A DNA stretch of 64,000 nucleotides from Bacillota bacterium (GCA_023434365.1 JAEYSV010000011.1:1-64000); one strand, 5' to 3'. Shown: positions 7,673-16,437, counted from the stretch's first letter. Made by a program: numbers and translations. Notes: generated by a model from the sequence alone, not told the origin.

Positions 7673-8407
7673 TCAATTTCCATATTGATATGGTACATAC
7701 GGTAGAATTGCCCATGTTACATCTTCTGCAAGAATGCTTTTTACTCCTAATTCAGCATATCCGGCTGTTGCTTTAGAGCAAGGGTATTGCTTACAAGATA
7801 CACAAGTGTCACAGCTATTTTCTTTTGCACATTTCATCTGATCACATAATTGTTTATGACATCCCGAAGTGCCGCATCCCGAACATCTCATCGACCAATC
7901 TGTACCATCATACACATGAGTTAATCGTTCTTCCAATTCGTTTCTAAATTCTTCGCTGATTGTACCACCAGAAAAATGAATACATAAATCGCATCTATGA
8001 CTGCATTTACCATAAACCGCATTTTCTTTTGGAAATGGCTTTCGATTCGGTTTTTTCTTGATGAGAATCATTTTTTTGACAGCTTCTAAGGTCTCCTTAT
8101 TATCCACCCATATGAAAAGCCACATGCCGTCATGCAAAATTCTCGACTCGTTGTAGAGGTCAACAATATTGCGTGGAAACTCATCCTTTATAGCTTCAAA
8201 CTTCTCTCGTTCAGCTTTGCCAAAGATAATTTGAAAATCATAATGATCCTCATGTAAGTTAATAGACACTATTGTCTTCTTTCCCTGACGGAATCTCAGG
8301 CAATTTATTTCATAGTACTTGCCCAGCACCTCATCGAGAACATACTTCCCTCGCATGAAGTGCATAACTTCTTCTTTGACTTTTTGCAATTCAGTTCTTA
8401 CAGTCAT
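7673..8407 (-). CDS. DUF3788-DUF3795 fusion protein
   Basis: The N-terminal half (about residues 1-125) resembles DUF3788 proteins, which are often annotated as uncharacterised cytosolic proteins. The C-terminal half starts at YGKCSHRCDLCIHF and is rich in cysteine pairs (CSGCGTSGCHKQLC, CDTCVSCKQYPC), as in DUF3795, which probably binds metal or an iron-sulfur centre. Such a fusion suggests the two domains act together. A separate DUF3788 gene lies at 35394-35819. The ATG at 8407 is chosen because AGGAGG lies seven bases upstream; the in-frame TTG at 8413 abuts that site. Confidence 0.7.
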   Translation of the reverse strand: MTVRTELQKVKEEVMHFMRGKYVLDEVLGKYYEINCLRFRQGKKTIVSINLHEDHYDFQIIFGKAEREKFEAIKDEFPRNIVDLYNESRILHDGMWLFIWVDNKETLEAVKKMILIKKKPNRKPFPKENAVYGKCSHRCDLCIHFSGGTISEEFRNELEERLTHVYDGTDWSMRCSGCGTSGCHKQLCDQMKCAKENSCDTCVSCKQYPCSKATAGYAELGVKSILAEDVTWAILPYVPYQYGN

Positions 8408-8430
8408 TCGCAACCTCCTTTGTTAGCTTT

Positions 8431-8796
8431 CTAAACAAAAAGACACCAGAATACACCAAATTTATCAATCAGAGAGAACATACATGGGCTATAATCACAT
8501 GGCCCAATAGGAGCGTAAATAGTTGCTCCATCTTTCAACACTTCATAAGCTTTTTTGACATGAACTTCGCCCCCATCCCCAAAATGAAAACAAAACTGCA
8601 TGGTATTTCCAATAACAAGATTCTCTGTAATCTCAGACACAGCTAATATTTGACCATAAGCATTTAACTCGGAGTGCATATATCCACCATTATCATCAGG
8701 ATATAAACCAAGAATTTCAGCGTTAAACGCTTTTTGATAAAGACTCACGGCTTCGACGCTTCCCTTTACATATACTTGCATCATTGACCTTAACAT
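8431..8796 (-). CDS. VOC superfamily protein (glyoxalase-like, PhnB type)
   Basis: A 121-residue paralogue of the protein at 939-1310, with the same SMMQVYV start, YQKAFNAE helix, YMHSELNAYGQILAVSE strands, MQFCFHFGDG motif and WCLFV ending. It precedes the DUF3788-DUF3795 gene by 23 bases and may be co-transcribed with it. An AGGGGG site precedes the ATG. Two VOC paralogues 7 kb apart in one variable region suggest duplication or repeated capture. Confidence 0.8.
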   Translation of the reverse strand: MLRSMMQVYVKGSVEAVSLYQKAFNAEILGLYPDDNGGYMHSELNAYGQILAVSEITENLVIGNTMQFCFHFGDGGEVHVKKAYEVLKDGATIYAPIGPCDYSPCMFSLIDKFGVFWCLFV

Positions 8797-8931
8797 ACTG
8801 TATACCCCCTAGAAATTCAAATTTATTAATGTATCTACGTATAATTGTCTTTTCGCATTTGCCACCGAAGCGAATATATCTTTCCTAACCCCTTCACTCA
8901 TAAACATAATTGGAAGTTGCGAATTTTAAAT

Positions 8932-9684
8932 TTATGCTGTTGTAGCAATCAACGTAAACTCCCCAGGAATATTTTGATTTTTCCAAGCTGGATGTTCATC
9001 AAATTGTTTCACAATAAATCCATTTCTAATTACAGAATTTATTATTTCGCTTATTGTATATTTACGATAACTGCATAAAGGAATCTGCTTTCTGATTTCT
9101 TCATCAAATGAGCTAGCATGAGCCATTTCGCCTTCAAAGACCTCTTCAGAAAAATAATCTTTCGATTGTAGCTCCACACCTTGTGTTGCTATAATTTTAG
9201 TAAATGGATGAAAATCACTACATATCATTTTCCCCCTGTTTTTCAGTAAAGAACGCATAACATTCATAAACTCGTCTATATCATGAAAATAATGTAGAAT
9301 TCCACCTTCCATAAAAACAATATCAAATGATTTTGCATATTTGTTCATATCAATATCTAACACATCACAAACTTGATAATCTAACTTAACATTTGCCGAT
9401 TCAGCTACCTCTAAAGCATATCTTTTATTATCTTCTGAAATATCAAATATAGTTACATCAGCACCTAAAACTGCCAATGGAACCGCTTTCTTTCCACATG
9501 ATCCGCATATATTTGCTACTCTTACGCCTTCATATCTATCAAAATAATTTGCATATTTTTTTAGTTGCCTAATAGGATTTTGTACATCCTCTTTTGCACG
9601 TTCTTGCGGTGTACAACTTTGGTACCAAAAATCATATGCATTAAATTCCCAAGCACGTTTATTTTGTTTACTATAATCAACCAT
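8932..9684 (-). CDS. Class I SAM-dependent methyltransferase
   Basis: Motif I is degenerate but recognisable as VANICGSCGKKAVPLAVLGA (G-x-C-G-x-x instead of GxGxG), followed by the acidic strand VTIFDISEDN. Motif II/III follow as CDVLDID and FDIVFMEGGILHYFHD. These mark a Rossmann-fold methyltransferase of about 250 residues acting in the cytosol. I start at the ATG at 9684 (MVDYSKQNKRAW) behind GGGGGG; an upstream in-frame ATG at 9759 lacks a good site and would cover a boundary motif. The substrate is unknown. Confidence 0.8.
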   Translation of the reverse strand: MVDYSKQNKRAWEFNAYDFWYQSCTPQERAKEDVQNPIRQLKKYANYFDRYEGVRVANICGSCGKKAVPLAVLGADVTIFDISEDNKRYALEVAESANVKLDYQVCDVLDIDMNKYAKSFDIVFMEGGILHYFHDIDEFMNVMRSLLKNRGKMICSDFHPFTKIIATQGVELQSKDYFSEEVFEGEMAHASSFDEEIRKQIPLCSYRKYTISEIINSVIRNGFIVKQFDEHPAWKNQNIPGEFTLIATTA

Positions 9685-9736
9685 AATTCCCCCCACAAAT
9701 TCAATGTTTTTTATACTATCAATTCCCGAATTAATT

Positions 9737-9748
9737 ATAATGGGAAGT
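9737..9748 (+). repeat. 12-bp boundary motif, exact copy
   Basis: ATAATGGGAAGT between the prenyltransferase-like gene and the methyltransferase gene. It is preceded by TTCCCGAATTAATT, so the site shows partial inverted symmetry (TTCCC ... GGGAA). Confidence 0.55.
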
Positions 9749-9796
9749 CGCTTTGACATATCTTTCTTCTATTTTTAATCATGCAATATATGTGAC

Positions 9797-10636
9797 TTAT
9801 CTCTTCGTTTGAAGGTTTCGTAATATTTCATGATAGCGCATCGTCGCCAATGCACTTGCTTCACCCTTTTTACAAAAAGAAAGCCCGGCTAGCTTCGGAA
9901 CAATGCGCTCAACCACAATCTGCTCATCCACCATTTTGGATTCCAGAGTTTTCAGTGCTTCAAGGAACCGCCTGTCCTCCTTCGCCCGGTTGTAAAAGGA
10001 TAAAACATAGACATAAACAAAAAGGTTATAGTTTCGGAAAGGATATTCGACCTGCATAAACAATGTGCCAATTCCATAGTGGCATGGACCAATAGGTTTC
10101 CTGATTGTCCAATGCTCCAACAAAAATTCCACGGCCTTGTCAAGCTTCGATTCACTGTTTAGATAATCGCTAAAGTGGAACGCATTTAAAGCGGTAAGCG
10201 TTGGAAAAGGATTCGAATACTCGGTTTCTGGCCCGTGGCCATAACTGAATTTATTACAGCGCCAACCGCCGTCTGTATACTGGCTATCTAGAAGATGTTG
10301 ATAAGTTTTTTGTATCCTGGCATCAAAAGCATATCCCAAGTGGCAAAGTGCATTAACGATGTGGATCGTATGGCACGGGTAAATAGAACCTTTAGGATAC
10401 ATTTTGAAACGTCCATCTTCTTGCCAAGCACTAAAAAACAATTCGGCGGCTTCTATTAGCAGGGGATCAGTAGGCTCCATACCCAATTCCAACAGATAAA
10501 GTACACATTCCAGAGTTGAGAACGGAGCTCCTTTCAACAAGCGTTTATCAGGAGTCGTCCACAAGTCTCCGCCATTATCGTATTTATGGGATAATATAGC
10601 TTCCATATCTGATGTATACTGATTCAAAATTGGCAT
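9797..10636 (-). CDS. Prenyltransferase/squalene-cyclase-repeat protein
   Basis: The 279 residues show several alpha-alpha toroid repeats: SAWQEDGRFKMYPKGS, LDSQYTDGGWRCNKF and related helical pairs with QxDGxW-like cores. This is the fold of prenyltransferase beta subunits and squalene/terpene cyclases. The catalytic DXDD of class II cyclases is not visible, and the protein is much shorter than a cyclase. Uncharacterised proteins of this length are common in Clostridia. The start has CAGGAGG nine bases upstream. The function is unknown. Confidence 0.65.
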   Translation of the reverse strand: MPILNQYTSDMEAILSHKYDNGGDLWTTPDKRLLKGAPFSTLECVLYLLELGMEPTDPLLIEAAELFFSAWQEDGRFKMYPKGSIYPCHTIHIVNALCHLGYAFDARIQKTYQHLLDSQYTDGGWRCNKFSYGHGPETEYSNPFPTLTALNAFHFSDYLNSESKLDKAVEFLLEHWTIRKPIGPCHYGIGTLFMQVEYPFRNYNLFVYVYVLSFYNRAKEDRRFLEALKTLESKMVDEQIVVERIVPKLAGLSFCKKGEASALATMRYHEILRNLQTKR

Positions 10637-10716
10637 TCCTTTTACCTCCTGATGGTAGTTATGGAAATGATTTGTACTACTTTGATTTGATGATTGCTGA
10701 TTACTGCATAATAAAT

Positions 10717-10730
10717 ATAATGGAATGTTT
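10717..10730 (+). repeat. Boundary motif variant
   Basis: ATAATGGAATGTTT upstream of the prenyltransferase-like gene; it differs from the 12325 copy at two central positions. Confidence 0.3.
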
Positions 10731-10869
10731 AAAAACTCCTCTATTACAATATTCTATATATACATAACATAATTTTTTTGACTTAAATATAATTAATCAT
10801 CTTACAAAATACAATATTGAGTAATAATTTCCGAATTTTTTTATATTATTATTACCAGGGGGTGACACA

Positions 10870-11190
10870 ATGAATAATTTATCTGAGAAGTTTACACAAA
10901 AGGATTGTAAAATATTAAACGATAAACTTAATGTTGCAACTTGCCAAATAATTGAATTAGAACACATAATCAGTAAATTAGATGAAAGTGATATTTACAA
11001 ATTATTAATAGCATTTGACGGTATAAGCCGAACTGCTGGAATGCTTAATAGTATTTGTAATGAATTACTTGATGACAATTTCATTACAACTTCAGATCCT
11101 ATGTCATATATACACGGTAAAAGTGATCTTTCTTTTAAACTATTAGATGATTTATGTGCAAAATATTCACTTATACAATTTAACAATTAA
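10870..11190 (+). CDS. Hypothetical protein
   Basis: A 106-residue, largely helical, soluble-looking protein with no recognised family (for example IIELEHIISKLDESDIYKLL). It is the only plus-strand gene in the first 21 kb. AGGGGGTG precedes the ATG by six bases, and a hairpin terminator follows six bases after the stop, so it is a well-bounded single-gene unit. Confidence 0.55.
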   Translation: MNNLSEKFTQKDCKILNDKLNVATCQIIELEHIISKLDESDIYKLLIAFDGISRTAGMLNSICNELLDDNFITTSDPMSYIHGKSDLSFKLLDDLCAKYSLIQFNN

Positions 11191-11196
11191 GAATAG

Positions 11197-11230
11197 AAGC
11201 GAGTTTATTTTATTAAGCTCGCTTTTCACT
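11197..11230 (+). terminator. Rho-independent terminator
   Basis: AAGCGAG (11197-11203) pairs with CTCGCTT (11218-11224) and is followed by TTCACTTT. It closes the gene at 10870-11190. Confidence 0.65.
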
Positions 11231-11357
11231 TTAAACATAATAATCGCTATCAAATTAACTTAATTTGACGTTGATTTACTCTACCTCTGATTTTAAGACC
11301 TCGCGTTGGATTAGCTTAAATACTTAATAAGTACATTTTTCTTTATGATGCAGATAA

Positions 11358-12263
11358 CTATAACCTTTCTACTGCTTCATTATAATCGAAGCGATATTTT
11401 CTTTCTATATATTTACCGATTCCATCTAATCCTGGAAATAAAGTCTTATCATTTATACCCATTATATCTAGAGTTCTAAGTATTTCCTGCTTACGATCAT
11501 TATAAATTTCTATTTTCAATATAATACCCTGCTCTTGCATTTTCCTAAAAGTCCTTCCTCGGTTAGAGTCAGCATTTGAAAGTTGCATATAATTTTCCTC
11601 TGGAATCATTTCATCTAATGCCTCACATTTATTTCCCCAAACCATAAAATAACTGGACTGAGCACTCATACGAGTATCAACATAATGTGGTTGATATATG
11701 ATAGGATAATTAAGAATATGTTTATTATCTAACATTTGATTAATAATTTCTGACGATGTCATAGTATTGATAGTATCTTTATCAATTGTTTCCATATTAT
11801 TCTGTTCTGCAAATATTTGATAATTACTTATATTTAGGACCCAAACAGCGGGATTTTCCTCACCCTTTGCACAGCAAGCAAAAAAAAGCGCTACTAACGG
11901 ATTACCTGTCCAATCCATAAAACGTGTTGGAGCACCATAGTGTTGGGCATATTCTGCCCAACGATACAAATCTGAGTAAGGGATACTGTTTACAATCCCT
12001 GATGCTTCAGCAATGAAATTTTTTAATATACTTTTTTCCGTTGCCCAAGCTGTATACTTGCGGTTTGGTATCTCCATGCCATGAATATTCGTCACATGGT
12101 TTCGTAATATATTCGGCAATAAAGGATAACTCTTTTTACCTACTCCTCTAAAAACAAATTTTGGATGAACTGGTACATCGAAAAAGCCATATGTATGATA
12201 ACTATAAGATAATTCATCAATTATTTCTATAAAATTATGAACTCCTTTAATGATAGTTTCCAT
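11358..12263 (-). CDS. FRG-domain protein
   Basis: The name-giving FRG triad lies at residues 38-40 (FVFRGVGKKSYPLLP). The conserved downstream segment is QHYGAPTRFMDWTGNPLVAL (about 107-126). FRG proteins are often found in mobile and anti-phage gene neighbourhoods, but their biochemical activity is not established. At 301 residues this one is of usual length. AGGAGGG precedes the start. The upstream neighbour on the same strand (12336-12887) and the next one (13043-14020) look HEPN-like, which supports a stress or defence role by association. That role is an inference. Confidence 0.75.
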   Translation of the reverse strand: METIIKGVHNFIEIIDELSYSYHTYGFFDVPVHPKFVFRGVGKKSYPLLPNILRNHVTNIHGMEIPNRKYTAWATEKSILKNFIAEASGIVNSIPYSDLYRWAEYAQHYGAPTRFMDWTGNPLVALFFACCAKGEENPAVWVLNISNYQIFAEQNNMETIDKDTINTMTSSEIINQMLDNKHILNYPIIYQPHYVDTRMSAQSSYFMVWGNKCEALDEMIPEENYMQLSNADSNRGRTFRKMQEQGIILKIEIYNDRKQEILRTLDIMGINDKTLFPGLDGIGKYIERKYRFDYNEAVERL

Positions 12264-12324
12264 TATTGCAATCCCTCCTAGTTGCTTAATTTAAATCTAT
12301 CCTAATTAATCCCTCCTGCTAAAT

Positions 12325-12338
12325 ATAATGGGATGTTA
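12325..12338 (+). repeat. Boundary motif variant
   Basis: ATAATGGGATGTTA overlaps the last codons of the gene at 12336-12887 and shares its core with 5351-5364 and with the exact 12-mer copies. Confidence 0.4.
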
Positions 12339-12887
12339 ATTATCATAAATAATACTTGCTGGAGATGAAGGAAGTCGATTCAAAATAAGTTGGATAAACT
12401 TTTCAAATCTTTCTACATCATCAAGAAATTCAATACCTGTTCCAATGTTCTTGTAGTTAAAAACATGTATTGCATTTCTTTGCATTTGTACTTTACTTAT
12501 CCAAATATCCCAGTTATCATTTATTTTCCAGAGAATGCCTCTACTAAAGATTTTTAAGTCTTCAAACCTCATTTGGTTAGGCTCAATAACATTACCGTTT
12601 TTTGTAGTTCTAGGGTTTCTTATGTAGTCTTCATAATATATACAATAGAAAAATTTTAACCAACATTCAACAAGAGCACCAAGGTTAGCTCTTGCTAGAA
12701 TTAATTCACCATTTGTCATACATAACCCCTTACTACTCCAGATTTTCAAACAATGCGTAACTTCTACAATCCAATCAAGCATTGCCCCATCAAGTAGATT
12801 AGATGTAGAATCAGGTGCATAACCATAAGCATTCTTCCAATCATTCATTGTCATTTTCGTAATACTATAAATGTTCTCTATTCGCAT
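12336..12887 (-). CDS. HEPN-like hypothetical protein
   Basis: This 183-residue, helical, tryptophan-rich protein belongs to no family I can name with confidence. Residues 137-141 read RNAIH, similar to the R-x(3-6)-H active-site motif of HEPN ribonucleases, and sit in a predicted C-terminal helix (MQRNAIHVFNYKN), the position usual for HEPN. GAGGGG precedes the start. It lies between an FRG-domain gene and another HEPN-like gene. The HEPN assignment is suggestive only. Confidence 0.45.
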   Translation of the reverse strand: MRIENIYSITKMTMNDWKNAYGYAPDSTSNLLDGAMLDWIVEVTHCLKIWSSKGLCMTNGELILARANLGALVECWLKFFYCIYYEDYIRNPRTTKNGNVIEPNQMRFEDLKIFSRGILWKINDNWDIWISKVQMQRNAIHVFNYKNIGTGIEFLDDVERFEKFIQLILNRLPSSPASIIYDN

Positions 12888-13042
12888 TAAAGTTCTCCCC
12901 TCAAACTTGCTCTATAAATACCATTATTATAATTCTATATACATATACAACGTAAATATAATGCGAAAATAGTCTGTTTTGGAAATTACTAGTAATGATA
13001 ATATTATTATTTTCCTTCTGGCTACCTTTTCAATGATAGGTA

Positions 13043-14020
13043 TTATCTTAATTCTTTTGTTCCAAACGCGGCTTCCATCTCTGCAAATGTAATTGAAGGC
13101 GTTAATGTTCCGCTTATTTGTATTTGTTCGGAATGAATTCTTTGATAATTAACTTTCGTTGGTTTGCATACATAAGTCTTATTTAACGTGTTTGCTTTGT
13201 CACATGGAGTTTCGCATGGCACGATAATTTGCTCATATTTTTCTTTAAGTATTCCTAAGTTCCAATGCTCAGAATCATCAATCACTTTTCCACAAGGCAT
13301 TACGGTGGTAACTTCGAGTAAAATGAGATTATTGTTACGATACTCATACATTTCATCTACTATAACATTTAATAAGTCAATCAATTTATGGATATCCATT
13401 ATAACAAAATTCAAGTTATCAAACGGATGCCTTGGAATCAAATATTCCTTTTGAGGTATAATTTTATCATTCACATTCCGATGAAAAACATAAGAGGATG
13501 TTACCTCAACAGAGTGTGTGAAAGAATTTCTTAAAGTTTCTCTAACCATTTTGTGATCATAACTGTTCAAACATTTTAATATACTATTGACTTTAGAACT
13601 ACCAATTTTAGTTTTCTTATCCCTTAAAAACTTGAAAATACTAACATTGTCACTTTCAGAATATCCACACTCATAGAACTCATTAAGTAGTTGCCGGAAC
13701 ATATCCCAAAGGACTAAAATACGGTAAACAGCATCTTCAAGATAATATGAATATAGTCTTTTGTTTTCTGATTCTTCTAAAGGCCATGACATGACCATAA
13801 TATATTTCAAGCATTTTGTTAATGCATATTTTATGTTTACTATCACTTGATTTGAGCGTATAATCCATTCGATACAATTTCTAAAATGTAATATATCATC
13901 TGTCAACTGAAATTGTTCTTCTTTGAATAACCTACATTCATTTAAGGTTTCTATCATTTCTAACTGCTCTTTTAAGTATTTAACTATTTGTTCATCATTT
14001 TTGAATGTACTTATATCCAT
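13043..14020 (-). CDS. HEPN-like protein (Cthe_2314-like pattern)
   Basis: The start is placed at the ATG at 14020 (MDISTFKNDEQ), five bases after AAGGAG; longer readings have no site. The 325-residue protein contains RETLRNSFTHSVE, where R164-N165 and H169 form the RNxxxH catalytic signature of HEPN RNases. The preceding helices (YRILVLWDMFRQLLNEF) resemble the Cthe_2314-like HEPN group. HEPN proteins commonly cleave RNA in defence and toxin systems. The C-terminal third is unrecognised. It lies just upstream of the second HEPN-like gene and the FRG gene. Confidence 0.55.
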   Translation of the reverse strand: MDISTFKNDEQIVKYLKEQLEMIETLNECRLFKEEQFQLTDDILHFRNCIEWIIRSNQVIVNIKYALTKCLKYIMVMSWPLEESENKRLYSYYLEDAVYRILVLWDMFRQLLNEFYECGYSESDNVSIFKFLRDKKTKIGSSKVNSILKCLNSYDHKMVRETLRNSFTHSVEVTSSYVFHRNVNDKIIPQKEYLIPRHPFDNLNFVIMDIHKLIDLLNVIVDEMYEYRNNNLILLEVTTVMPCGKVIDDSEHWNLGILKEKYEQIIVPCETPCDKANTLNKTYVCKPTKVNYQRIHSEQIQISGTLTPSITFAEMEAAFGTKELR

Positions 14021-14280
14021 AATTACTCCTTTAGTTGTACTTCCCATTATTGCTAAACCAAGAACCATTAACGTCAAACTACTGTCATTCAAATATGCTA
14101 ATCCCAAACCCTCTCATCTATAGTAACTCACTTTTCGCTCTCATTTCTTTTCTTAATACCATAATATTCCACCTCATGACAACAATCAAGACTTTTCCTG
14201 TTATTTATATACACATATAACCATCTATCATCACTATCAAATCATCATTACCTTCCTTATATACCCCACAAATCCCCATC
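14021..14280. other. Non-coding gap, one boundary motif
   Basis: No gene is visible between the HEPN-like start and the terminator at 14281. The plus strand is pyrimidine-rich and C-rich. The exact boundary motif lies at 14039-14050, where it could also contain the -10 element of the HEPN-like gene. Confidence 0.4.
14039..14050 (-). repeat. 12-bp boundary motif, exact copy
   Basis: ATAATGGGAAGT on the minus strand, 19 bases before the HEPN-like start codon at 14020. In this orientation AATAAT could serve as a -10 box. Confidence 0.55.
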
Positions 14281-14311
14281 AAAAAAAGATCCCAATCAAC
14301 CCCTTGGAATC
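14281..14311 (-). terminator. Rho-independent terminator
   Basis: On the minus strand GATTCCAA pairs with TTGGGATC (one G-T wobble) and is followed by seven T residues. It terminates the epimerase-like gene at 14372-14917. Confidence 0.7.
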
Positions 14312-14371
14312 TCTCTTCTACCTACCACTATTCATTCTCATTTAACATCCCAACCTATACCCAAGACATCC

Positions 14372-14917
14372 TCACAAATTCACATCACTCTCCCCCAACC
14401 TCGGAGCCACCCTATCATGTTCAGCTAAAATCATCTCCCCAATCGGATATTTAATCCCTATTGCCGGATCGTTATATGCAATTTGTCTTGAGTAACGTGG
14501 GTCAAATGGTTCGTCAAACCGCATTACATTGATTGTATTATCCTCCAAGGAGAGAAAAGCATGCCCAAATCCTTTCGGAATGTATATTTGCTTTCGATTT
14601 TCGGCACTCAATTCCACACTAATCCAGTGCAGATAGGTCGGAGAGTCTTTGCGTAGGTCAACGGCATAATCGATTCCCCTGCCTTTAATACAGTACAATA
14701 GCTTTGTTTGCGCTTTTGGATTGTTTTGAAAATGAATTCCATAAAGCGTCCCTGCTTTTTCAGAAACGTATGCTCGCTCCTCTAGATATTCGAAGTAGAT
14801 GCCAGCCTGCTCTAATTCCTGTTTATTATGTATGGCGTACGAAAATCCTCTGTTATCGTATTTTTTCTCATATTCTATAACTTTTACTTCTTTAAGTTCA
14901 GTGCTTTTGACTATCAT
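14372..14917 (-). CDS. dTDP-4-dehydrorhamnose 3,5-epimerase family protein
   Basis: This 181-residue cupin-fold protein aligns with RfbC-type epimerases: GTLYGIHFQ (canonical GVLRGLHFQ, catalytic His retained), IDYAVDLRKDSPTY, IPKGFGHAFL and YNDPAIGIKYPI. The enzyme epimerises C3 and C5 of nucleotide-linked 4-keto sugars during rhamnose synthesis. The Arg of the GVLRG loop is Tyr here, and no other rfb genes are nearby, so the substrate may differ. The ATG at 14917 is chosen for its GGAGG six bases upstream. Confidence 0.8.
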   Translation of the reverse strand: MIVKSTELKEVKVIEYEKKYDNRGFSYAIHNKQELEQAGIYFEYLEERAYVSEKAGTLYGIHFQNNPKAQTKLLYCIKGRGIDYAVDLRKDSPTYLHWISVELSAENRKQIYIPKGFGHAFLSLEDNTINVMRFDEPFDPRYSRQIAYNDPAIGIKYPIGEMILAEHDRVAPRLGESDVNL

Positions 14918-14963
14918 AAAACACCTCCATTCCTGGCATTGCAAGTTTACATATATAAGTCGC

Positions 14964-15524
14964 TTACCACTCAACACTCATTGCGCATCTTTGGTTGCCC
15001 ATTTTTATACTTTCTATTAGCTCAACCTTAACGTCTTTCTTAAAGACCTTCGTAAATAAGCTTTTTGTGTATCCCAAGGTGCAGTAACACCATGTTGGTG
15101 GTAGTGTTTCATCGACTCTCTTTACACAGCCGCAATAACATTCAGGATAACAAAATAAGAGCTTATGATCGGATAGGTATTCTAGACTGGCATAGTTTAC
15201 GGTATCATTGAAACGGGTAACAAATTCTGAGATACTATTTGTCTTATCTAAGCATTTGAGCATGATTTTCGCTGTTGAATTACCATCATTACAGATACAA
15301 TTTTCTCGAATTTGAATATTGGTGTTTTGATCATACTTCTCATCCAGATATTCAGAAGCTTCCTTTGCCCACTTAAACTTTCGGTTGTAATCTGCGCTTT
15401 TGGATAAAGGATACTTTTCCTCAAACTCCCTGGCCGCTTCTTCGCCTACTACTGTTTTTAAGCTTTCTACCATCCGAATCGAATGTGCATTACTATTCTT
15501 TACCATATTCTTTGTCCTTTCCAT
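14964..15524 (-). CDS. Cysteine-rich protein, DUF6144-like
   Basis: This 186-residue protein has a conserved-looking cysteine cluster near its C-terminus (CYPECYCGCVK, then PPTWCYCTLGYTKSLF) and a final strand VKVELIESIKMGNQRC. The pattern resembles uncharacterised DUF6144 and the related thiazoline-carboxylate hydrolase-like proteins. It abuts the stop of the decayed methyltransferase upstream and lacks a strong site at 15524. An alternative start at 15506 has AAAGGA nine bases upstream. Confidence 0.55.
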   Translation of the reverse strand: MERTKNMVKNSNAHSIRMVESLKTVVGEEAAREFEEKYPLSKSADYNRKFKWAKEASEYLDEKYDQNTNIQIRENCICNDGNSTAKIMLKCLDKTNSISEFVTRFNDTVNYASLEYLSDHKLLFCYPECYCGCVKRVDETLPPTWCYCTLGYTKSLFTKVFKKDVKVELIESIKMGNQRCAMSVEW

Positions 15525-15526
15525 AT

Positions 15527-16223
15527 TTATATTTCTTTTACTTTAAGTTCTGCTAAGGCGGCATGATGTAGCACCTCAAACTCCTCTGGCGCAAGCTGCT
15601 CCATTAATTTCATATGCTCTGCTTCCCAATTTGCAAGCTCTTCCTTAGTCAAAGACGCTCCCACTCCCCTACAGGCCTTCATACGGCCGTGCCATGTCTC
15701 CCTTGTAAATGGTACCAAAATATCATACTCCTCATGAGATACCATTTCGAAGGAGTCATATACACAGTCCGGTATCCGGATTGGTTGTCTGATTTGTCTG
15801 GCTCCACTCCAACCAGGGCTAAAAGCACTGGCAAGCGGTAATGACATCGAATATTTCATCAGGAAAATCCACCTCTTCTGTAGCTGCTACCATATATGCA
15901 ATATCCATATCATTTTCATAGGATAATCGTTTTGCCTGCTCAATTTGGTTCGCTGCTATGTCTGTTCCAATCCACTTTGCCCCATAATGATACATGTTTC
16001 TTGGTAGGACACCTGTCCCCGTGCCCAGATCTAAGACCTGCTGCTCCTTGATACAAAGATTTCTCTGCGCTATCTTTTCATAGAATTCTCTCGGATAAAT
16101 ATCACGAAACTTTGCATAGTCCTCGGAAGTCCGACCCCAATCAAACGCCTTTCCTGCATCAATGTTATCATTTTTCATCTCCAATTTAACACCACCTTCA
16201 AAAGAACGCTTATATTTTGACAC
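15527..16223 (-). pseudogene. SAM-dependent methyltransferase with internal deletion
   Basis: The 5' part (15819-16223) encodes the N-terminal half of a class I methyltransferase with motif I VLDLGTGTGVLP, WIGTDIAANQIEQAK and the start of motif III (DVITACQCF). It then stops. The 3' part in another frame (15527-15859) encodes the usual C-terminal region of the same family (SPGWSGARQIRQPI, then VPFTRETWHGRMKACRGVGA). The segment normally joining them, about 50 residues, is missing and the reading frame shifts at the junction near 15825. The product would be non-functional. A second, differently decayed copy lies at 16480-16760. Confidence 0.8.
16032..16200 (-). repeat. Direct repeat, copy 1 (methyltransferase 5' part)
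   Basis: About 165 bp that recur at 16595-16764 with only around ten differences. Both copies encode the beginning of the same methyltransferase. Confidence 0.85.
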
Positions 16224-16279
16224 ATATCCTAAGCATGCTACTCCTCAGAATAAATCCAATTCTCTTTTGTAGTTTTTTA

Positions 16280-16408
16280 CTACTTTTTTACCCAATCCAT
16301 TAAATTATCCCACTCATCTTTTATTCCTGTACCACCTACCCAATTGCCAATTAAAAGCAAAAGTGCATATACAAGAAATGCCAATAAAAACCGATATTTT
16401 TTTCTCAT
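16280..16408 (-). CDS. Small single-helix membrane protein
   Basis: A 42-residue ORF begins MRKKYRFLLAFLVYALLLLI and ends in a polar, tryptophan-containing tail. A strong GGGGAGG site lies seven bases before the ATG, and the boundary motif at 16426-16437 could supply the -10 region. The basic start and one hydrophobic helix suggest a membrane microprotein. No family is recognised. It sits between the two decayed methyltransferase copies. Confidence 0.55.
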   Translation of the reverse strand: MRKKYRFLLAFLVYALLLLIGNWVGGTGIKDEWDNLMDWVKK

Positions 16409-16425
16409 ATTTGCTTCCTCCCCGC

Positions 16426-16437
16426 ACTTCCCATTAT
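16426..16437 (-). repeat. 12-bp boundary motif, exact copy
   Basis: ATAATGGGAAGT on the minus strand, 17 bases upstream of the ATG of the small membrane protein gene at 16280-16408. Confidence 0.55.
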
